The notes beneath the pieces were generated by a model. That model had not been told where the DNA came from. It ran no database searches and was given only the letters and a program-made list of their open reading frames with translations. Both the position numbers and the translations under genes were made by a program. Shown here piece by piece: positions 28,384-32,661 of a DNA stretch of 32,661 bases (within the stretch, counting starts at the first letter, position 1; each line of letters opens with the position of its first letter). Source of the DNA: Kitasatospora xanthocidica (GTDB lineage Bacteria > Actinomycetota > Actinomycetes > Streptomycetales > Streptomycetaceae); the NCBI RefSeq assembly GCF_014656195.1, contig NZ_BNBY01000004.1:218330-250990 (forward strand), given 5' to 3'.

Positions 28384-28923
28384 TCAGTCCGTACCCGGGG
28401 TGGGGAACGGCGCGGTGGGCGGCGCGGGGAACGGCGTGGGGAAGGGGTCCGTCCGCAGCACCACCGTCCGCCCACCCAGCGGCAGGAACAGGTCGTTGCC
28501 GAACGGCACCCGCTCGGCCTCCCGGTACACCCCCGCGGCGGGGGAGGGCGCGGTGTGCACGGTGCAGACCGCGCCCGCCGGGTCGACCACCACGTACAGC
28601 GGCACGCCGCCCCGCGCGTACGCCCGCCCGGCCTCCGCCAGACCGGGCCGGGCCACCTCCAGCACCGCCTCGACCGCGGCCGCGCCGAACCGGCCGTCCG
28701 CCGCCCGCACCGCGCCCGGGGCGAGCACCGTCAGGTCCGGGGCGAGCACCGCGGCATCAGGGGTGAGCGCCGCGGCGTCCGGGGCGTGGCCGCCGGGCGC
28801 CGCCGGGAAGTCCAGCGCCACACCGGACAGCACCCGGCCGTGGCCCGCCGGCTGCTCGCCGAACTGCCCCGCCGCGCTCAGCACGACCCCCCAGCGCAGC
28901 TCGTCGTACGGCACCTCGGGCAT
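28384..28923 (-). CDS. Diverged Uma2 family protein between trpE and the Trp membrane protein
   Basis: The 179-residue protein keeps the Uma2 outline (APDLTVLAPG with Asp63, VEAVLEVARPG with Glu89, AYARGGVPLYVVVDP). The lysine expected near residue 100 appears to be arginine, and the N-terminal half is shortened and low-complexity (PDAAALTPDAAVLAPDL). The catalytic activity of the nuclease-like fold is therefore doubtful. ATG 28923 has GAGGGAGG at good spacing; GTG 28941, three bases after the trpE stop, is the alternative. It ends in a Pro/Thr/Phe-rich tail (PFPTPFPAPPTAPFPTP). It sits inside a trp transcription unit with short spacers, which suggests insertion by acquisition of an accessory gene. 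Confidence 0.75.
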   Translation of the reverse strand: MPEVPYDELRWGVVLSAAGQFGEQPAGHGRVLSGVALDFPAAPGGHAPDAAALTPDAAVLAPDLTVLAPGAVRAADGRFGAAAVEAVLEVARPGLAEAGRAYARGGVPLYVVVDPAGAVCTVHTAPSPAAGVYREAERVPFGNDLFLPLGGRTVVLRTDPFPTPFPAPPTAPFPTPGTD

Positions 28924-28944
28924 CCCGGCCGCCTCCCTCACACC

Positions 28945-30468
28945 TCAGGACAGTTCCGGCCTCCGCAGCGTATTGGCGGTGGCGACGGCCCGCAGCACGG
29001 CGGCCGCCTTGTTGCGGCACTCGGTGTCCTCGCCGTGCGGGTCCGAGTCGGCGACCACGCCCGCGCCGGCCTGCACGTACGCGGTGCCGTCGCGCAGCAC
29101 CGCGGTGCGGATCGCGATCGCGGTGTCGGAGTCCCCGGCGAAGTCCAGGTAGCCGACGCAGCCGCCGTACAGGCCACGGCGGGTGGGCTCCAGCTCCTCG
29201 ATGATCCGCATCGCCCGCGGCTTGGGCGCGCCGGACAGGGTGCCGGCCGGGAAGCAGGCCGTCAGCACGTCGAAGGCGGTCCGCCCGGGGGCGACCCTGC
29301 CGGTGACGGTGGAGACGATGTGCATCACGTGGCTGTAGCGCTCGATCTGCATGAAGTCGACCACCTCGACGCTGCCCGGCTCGCAGACCCGCCCGAGGTC
29401 GTTGCGGCCGAGGTCCACCAGCATCAGGTGCTCGGCCCGCTCCTTGGGGTCGGCGAGCAGCTCGGCGGCGAGCGCCGCGTCCTCGTGCGGGGTCGCGCCG
29501 CGGTGCCGGGTGCCGGCGATCGGGTGCAGCATCGCGTCCCCGTCGGTGACCTTGACCAGCGCCTCCGGGCTGGAGCCGACCACGTCGAAGCCGCCCTCGG
29601 CGGTGCCGTCCGGCCCGGGGAAGCGGAACAGGTACATGTACGGGCTGGGGTTGGTGGTGCGCAGCACGCGGTAGACGTCCAGGGCGGAGGCCGGGCAGGG
29701 CGCCTCGAAACGCTGCGAGGGCACCACCTGGAACGCCTCGCCGGCCCGGATCCGCTCCTTGATCTCCTCCACCGCGGCCCGGTACGGCGCCCCGCCGAAC
29801 GGCGAGCGCGCCTCGCCGGGGCCGGCCGGGGTGAAGGTCGCCAGGCCCGGGTCGACCGGCTTGAACAGGTCGGCCTCCATCGCGTCCAGGCGGCCCACCG
29901 CGTCCGCGTACGCCTCGTCCACGCCGCTGGCCAGGTCGTTGTGGTTGACGGCGTTGGCGATCAGCAGCACCGTGCCGTCCGCGTGGTCGAGGACCGCGAG
30001 GTCGGTGGCCAGCAGCATGGTCAGCTCGGGCAGCCGGAGGTCGTCCGGGTTGAGGTCGGGCAGCTTCTCCAGGCGACGGACGATGTCGTAGCCGAGGTAG
30101 CCGACAAGGCCGCCGGTGAGCGGGGGCAGGCCGTCGTCGGGGCGCCGCGGGGTGTGCAGCGCCTCCAGGGCGGCGCGCAGCACCTCCAGCGGGTCGCCCT
30201 CGGTGGGGATGCCGACCGGCGGGGTGCCCAGCCAGCGGGCGCCGCCGTCCGCGCCGACGGTGAGCGTGGCGGCGCCGCGCACGCCGACGAAGGAGTAGCG
30301 CGACCAGCTGCGGCCCTGCTCGGCGGACTCCAGCAGGAAGGTGCCGGGCCGCTCGTCGGCGAGGCTGCGGTAGAGGCCGATCGGGGTGAGGCCGTCCGCG
30401 AGGAGCCTGCGGGTGACCGGAATGACCCGGGTGTCGACGGCGAGCTTGCGGAAGGCTTCGAGGTCCAT
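28945..30468 (-). CDS. trpE: Anthranilate synthase component I
   Basis: TrpE makes anthranilate from chorismate, with ammonia supplied by a glutaminase subunit (TrpG) that is not in this window. The 507-residue protein has the tryptophan feedback motif LLES at residues 45-48, [69 protein letters not shown] and [12 protein letters not shown], all characteristic of chorismate-using enzymes. ATG 30468 follows AAGAAGG. It comes 40 bases after hisI, with no Trp-codon leader peptide and no attenuator between them. Expression is therefore probably from the hisI promoter. Confidence 0.97.
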   Translation of the reverse strand: MDLEAFRKLAVDTRVIPVTRRLLADGLTPIGLYRSLADERPGTFLLESAEQGRSWSRYSFVGVRGAATLTVGADGGARWLGTPPVGIPTEGDPLEVLRAALEALHTPRRPDDGLPPLTGGLVGYLGYDIVRRLEKLPDLNPDDLRLPELTMLLATDLAVLDHADGTVLLIANAVNHNDLASGVDEAYADAVGRLDAMEADLFKPVDPGLATFTPAGPGEARSPFGGAPYRAAVEEIKERIRAGEAFQVVPSQRFEAPCPASALDVYRVLRTTNPSPYMYLFRFPGPDGTAEGGFDVVGSSPEALVKVTDGDAMLHPIAGTRHRGATPHEDAALAAELLADPKERAEHLMLVDLGRNDLGRVCEPGSVEVVDFMQIERYSHVMHIVSTVTGRVAPGRTAFDVLTACFPAGTLSGAPKPRAMRIIEELEPTRRGLYGGCVGYLDFAGDSDTAIAIRTAVLRDGTAYVQAGAGVVADSDPHGEDTECRNKAAAVLRAVATANTLRRPELS

Positions 30469-30508
30469 GCGGGGCGGCACCTTCTTGAGTTCTGTGAGTG
30501 GACGGGGA

Positions 30509-30880
30509 TCAGGAGAGCGGGAGCACGTCGGCGTCGAAACAGGTGCGCTCACCCGTGTGGCAGGCCGCGCCGGTCTGGTCGACCTTGACCAGCAGGGTGT
30601 CGCCGTCACAGTCCAGGGCCACCGACTTGACCGCCTGGACGTGACCGGAGGTGTCGCCCTTCACCCAGTACTCGCGGCGGCTGCGGCTCCAGTAGGTGCA
30701 GCGGCCGGTGGTGAGCGTGCGGTGCAGGGCCTCGTCGTCCATCCAGCCGAGCATCAGCACCTCGCCGGTGTCGTACTGCTGCGCGATGGCCGGAATCAGG
30801 CCGTCCTCGGTGCGCTTGAGGCGGGCGGCGATCTCGGGGGCCAGGGCGGTGGTGCCGGGAGTGGCGGGTGTGGTGGACAT
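30509..30880 (-). CDS. hisI: Phosphoribosyl-AMP cyclohydrolase
   Basis: HisI opens the adenine ring of phosphoribosyl-AMP in the third step of histidine synthesis. The 123-residue protein has the normal length of the stand-alone enzyme and all motifs: [35 protein letters not shown], the Mg2+-binding DCDGD (from Asp90) and the zinc ligands CHTGERTC (Cys107, Cys114). The start at 30880 (MSTTPATPG) is chosen; ATG 30889 would add MGR, and neither has a clear ribosome binding site. It heads the unit continuing into trpE and is divergent from the septum-formation-like gene, sharing a 136-base promoter region. Confidence 0.96.
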   Translation of the reverse strand: MSTTPATPGTTALAPEIAARLKRTEDGLIPAIAQQYDTGEVLMLGWMDDEALHRTLTTGRCTYWSRSRREYWVKGDTSGHVQAVKSVALDCDGDTLLVKVDQTGAACHTGERTCFDADVLPLS

Positions 30881-31016
30881 GCGGCCCATTGTGTCAGCCC
30901 GGCCGCCCGGTCCCGGCGGATCCGCCCGAACCTCCGCTCCCGGACCGTCCGCCCGTACGGGGCGAGTTCGGCCAACCAGCTGCCGGGCGGGGCCCGCGTG
31001 GGCCATCCTCATGGCC

Positions 31017-31586
31017 ATGACCTCCGAGCAGCCGCCCGCAGCCGCCGCCCGCCCCTCCCGCGGCCTGGTCCTCACCGTCGTCGCCGTACTGATCGTCCTG
31101 CTCGCGGTGGTGGCCACCGCCGTGCTCTGGCCGGACGACCGCAAGCCGGCCGCCGCGCCGCCCCCGCCCACCCCCACGGCCACCCCGACCCCCACGCCGA
31201 CGCCCACCCCCACGCCGACCAAGCCGCAACCGCCGTACGCCTTCTTCCCGGTCGGCACCTGCTTCGACCACCCGCAACTGAGCCCCGTCATCACCCGGGC
31301 CGAGGAACGCCCCTGCACCGGCGAGCACGACGGCGAGGTCATCGCGAACCCGAAACTGGCCGACAACCTCACCGGCGAGATCCCGATCGCCCTCGCCATG
31401 CGGGACGGCTGCAAGGAGGCCGAAGCCGCCGCCAAGGCCCGGCAGGGCGACGGAAAGCCCTACTACGGGCGGCAGTTCGGCCCCGCCATGGTCAACTACC
31501 AGCAGGGCTGGCGCGACTACACCTGCACCCTCACCGGCAGCAACAAACAGGGCGGCCCCAAGCTCACCGGCCAGCTGCATCCCTAG
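31017..31586 (+). CDS. Membrane protein with Pro/Thr linker and septum formation-like domain
   Basis: This 189-residue protein has a short cytoplasmic start, one membrane helix (about 17-38, [22 protein letters not shown]), a Pro-Thr repeat linker (about 47-68) and an extracytoplasmic domain. That domain resembles the septum formation family (PF13845-like): VGTCFDHPQ, then [11 protein letters not shown] (Cys82, Cys100) and two later cysteines ([17 protein letters not shown]). ATG 31017 is preceded, seven bases away, by CATCCT, compatible with a leaderless transcript; ATG 31011 is the alternative. The stop codon TAG (31584-31586) lies within the left end of a MITE-like element, so the original C-terminus may have been altered. 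The cellular role is not established. Confidence 0.75.
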   Translation: MTSEQPPAAAARPSRGLVLTVVAVLIVLLAVVATAVLWPDDRKPAAAPPPPTPTATPTPTPTPTPTPTKPQPPYAFFPVGTCFDHPQLSPVITRAEERPCTGEHDGEVIANPKLADNLTGEIPIALAMRDGCKEAEAAAKARQGDGKPYYGRQFGPAMVNYQQGWRDYTCTLTGSNKQGGPKLTGQLHP

Positions 31587-31819
31587 GGCCCGTCTTCGAG
31601 CCCCCGCCTGCGGGCCGACGCCGGCGCACGCACCTCGCCGCGTTGTCGTCGGTCGCCGATGGCCCCCAGCCTTCGGCCGGGAGGTGCCCCCACCGCATGG
31701 ACTCTCCCCCAGCCTTCGGCCGGGAGGTACCCCCATCCTCCGCCTTGCGATGCACGCACCCCAACGCCGCCCCGCCCGCCCTCCGGGCGGACGACGGGGG
31801 CTCGAAGACGAGCCCTAGG
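31582..31819. mobile_element. MITE-like element with 25-bp terminal inverted repeats
   Basis: The ends 31582-31606 and 31795-31819 are inverted repeats matching at 24 of 25 positions, beginning with CCTAGGG and ending with GAGCCCCCG. The 238-bp interior has no transposase and contains two copies of a 30-base internal repeat (31663-31692, 31706-31735) of a type I recall as dispersed in Streptomyces genomes. Size, terminal repeats and lack of coding capacity fit a non-autonomous miniature element. No target-site duplication is evident: the bases just outside both ends are C, with no longer match. Confidence 0.65.
31663..31735. repeat. Two 30-bp direct repeats inside the MITE-like element
   Basis: CCCCCAGCCTTCGGCCGG and the following bases recur at 31663-31692 and 31706-31735 with one difference (GGTGCC versus GGTACC), 43 bases apart. 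Each unit is partly palindromic (CCTTCGGCCGGGAGG). Read on the minus strand they translate to the repetitive pattern SRPKAGG / PAEGWG seen in spurious Streptomyces ORFs. Confidence 0.8.
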
Positions 31820-31828
31820 CTTGCGGCC
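31816..31828 (+). promoter_or_regulatory. Leaderless -10 of the TIGR03085 gene, partly from the MITE end
   Basis: TAGGCT (31816-31821) stands exactly seven bases before ATG 31829, the geometry of a leaderless promoter, and no ribosome binding site is present. Its first four bases are the last bases of the inverted repeat. The -35 region is poor (GACGGG near 31793-31798). Confidence 0.4.
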
Positions 31829-32476
31829 ATGTCGAACCACGCCCTCGCCGAACGCCACCGCCTCGCCCAACTCCTCACCGCCGCCGGGCCGGACGCCCCC
31901 ACCCTGTGCGCCGGGTGGACGACCCGCGACCTCGCCGCCCACCTGGTGATCCGCGAGCGCCGCCCCGACGCCGCGGCCGGCATCCGGATTGCCGCCCTGG
32001 CCGCCCGGACCCAGCGGGTGCAGGACGACTACGCCGGGCGCCCGTACGAGGAACTGGTCCGACTCTTCCGGGCCGGGCCGCCGCTCTACTCCCCCTTCGC
32101 CCTGCCCGGCGCGGACGAGGCGGCGAACACCGTCGAGTACTTCGTCCACGCCGAGGACGTCCTGCGCGCCGCCGACGACTGGACCCCGCAGCCCGTCCCG
32201 CCCGGCCGCGCCGAGGCCCTGTGGCGCCGGCTGCCCATGATCGCCCGCTTCGAGGCCGGCCGCCGCTCCCCCGCCCGCCTCACCCTCACCCACCCCGACG
32301 GCCGCTCCCTCACCGTCGGCCCGGCCGACGCCCCCGCCGTCCACCTCACCGGCGAACCCGCCGAACTGATCCTCTTCACCTACGGCCGCGGCGCCCGCAC
32401 CACCCTCACCGCCGACGGCGACCCGGACGCCCTCGAAGCCCTCCGCCACGTCCTCCCGCTGCCCAGCGAGCGATAG
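31829..32476 (+). CDS. TIGR03085 family metal-binding protein (MDMPI/DinB-like)
   Basis: The 215-residue protein belongs to the actinobacterial TIGR03085 group of mycothiol-dependent maleylpyruvate isomerase-like (DinB fold) proteins. Family marks are LCAGWTTRDLAAHLVIRERRPDAAAGI (residues 26-52, metal-ligand candidate His38), a central TVEYFVHAEDVLRA (His108) and the C-terminal domain LTGEPAELILFTYGRGAR. Such proteins bind a divalent metal and may use mycothiol; the substrate is unknown. ATG 31829 matches the usual MSNHALAERHRLAQLL start. There is no ribosome binding site, but a leaderless -10 lies seven bases upstream. It follows the MITE-like element directly. Confidence 0.9.
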   Translation: MSNHALAERHRLAQLLTAAGPDAPTLCAGWTTRDLAAHLVIRERRPDAAAGIRIAALAARTQRVQDDYAGRPYEELVRLFRAGPPLYSPFALPGADEAANTVEYFVHAEDVLRAADDWTPQPVPPGRAEALWRRLPMIARFEAGRRSPARLTLTHPDGRSLTVGPADAPAVHLTGEPAELILFTYGRGARTTLTADGDPDALEALRHVLPLPSER

Positions 32477-32561
32477 AGCGCCACTCCCCAGCGAACCAGA
32501 ATCGCTCTGCCTATGTACGAGGACGCCTGCGCAAAAAAGCAGCAGGAGAAGCCAACTGACA

Positions 32562-32595
32562 GCGGCGCCCCCTTGGCAAGCCAAGGGGGCGCCGC
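32562..32595 (+). terminator. Terminator downstream of the TIGR03085 gene
   Basis: GCGGCGCCCCCTTGGC (32562-32577) pairs perfectly with 32580-32595; sterically the outer 14 pairs and a six-base loop are likely. It lies 86 bases beyond the stop and is followed by ATAAAACAC. The T-run on the other strand (TTTTAT just before the stem) means it could also serve a leftward gene lying beyond the window. Confidence 0.8.
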
Positions 32596-32661
32596 ATAAA
32601 ACACTCCGGCCTCGCAAAACCCGCATGCCTTCCCATTTCCAGATATCTGATTCCGCCGTTT

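Noticed and set aside
32514..32600. 28-codon frame MYEDACAKKQQEK... before the right edge
   Set aside because: It reads through the perfect terminator hairpin and has no ribosome binding site. Mentioned only as part of the AT-richer tail.

Overview
The window is a very GC-rich actinobacterial chromosome segment. Its codon use (G/C in nearly every third position), its weak AT-poor promoters, its short genes starting with GTG, and the gene families present (HGxxPAAW, DUF2752, TrpM, XRE-DUF5753, Tat-exported metallophosphatase) point to Streptomyces or Kitasatospora. From memory, the order pyk ... gltD-gltB ... lgt ... trpA-trpB-trpM-trpC ... trpE-hisI matches the conserved core block of Streptomyces chromosomes. 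This is mostly a housekeeping neighbourhood with a few accessory insertions.

Left part (1-7.3 kb): pyruvate kinase reads leftward. Divergent from it is a three-gene, translationally coupled operon: an anchored substrate-binding protein, a lipoprotein combining a substrate-binding domain with a von Willebrand A domain, and a small membrane protein. A very good two-unit PHO box and a second cluster of GGGTGAC half-sites lie in the divergent gap. A Tat-exported 5'-nucleotidase-type metallophosphatase follows and ends at a strong terminator. The operon has no ABC permease or ATPase and is the best candidate here for an undescribed system.

Middle (7.3-12.7 kb): a Uma2-family protein, a zinc-free MDR oxidoreductase followed by an AraC regulator, and, converging on them, an XRE/DUF5753 regulator with an aldehyde dehydrogenase. 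Non-coding repeats lie between XRE and gltD: three 11-bp direct repeats, three 18-bp tandem repeats and a terminator.

Nitrogen, envelope and redox part (12.7-23.2 kb, all leftward): gltB-gltD (glutamate synthase) overlap by 8 nt and have possible GlnR half-sites upstream. A VIT1/CCC1-type metal transporter has an iron-box-like sequence upstream. Then come lgt, a membrane-anchored DsbA-like thiol oxidoreductase, a MauE/DoxX redox membrane protein and a small hypothetical membrane protein.

Tryptophan/histidine part (23.4-30.9 kb, all leftward): hisI-trpE-Uma2-Trp-associated membrane protein, then HGxxPAAW and DUF2752 small proteins, then trpC-trpM-trpB-trpA. The 49-codon trpM lies between trpC and trpB and is easy to miss. 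No trpD, trpF or trpG is present.

Right end (31-32.66 kb): a proline/threonine-rich membrane protein and a TIGR03085 metal-binding protein flank a 238-bp MITE-like element with 25-bp terminal inverted repeats. The element supplies the stop codon of the first gene and most of a leaderless -10 for the second. The last ~160 bases are visibly less GC-rich.
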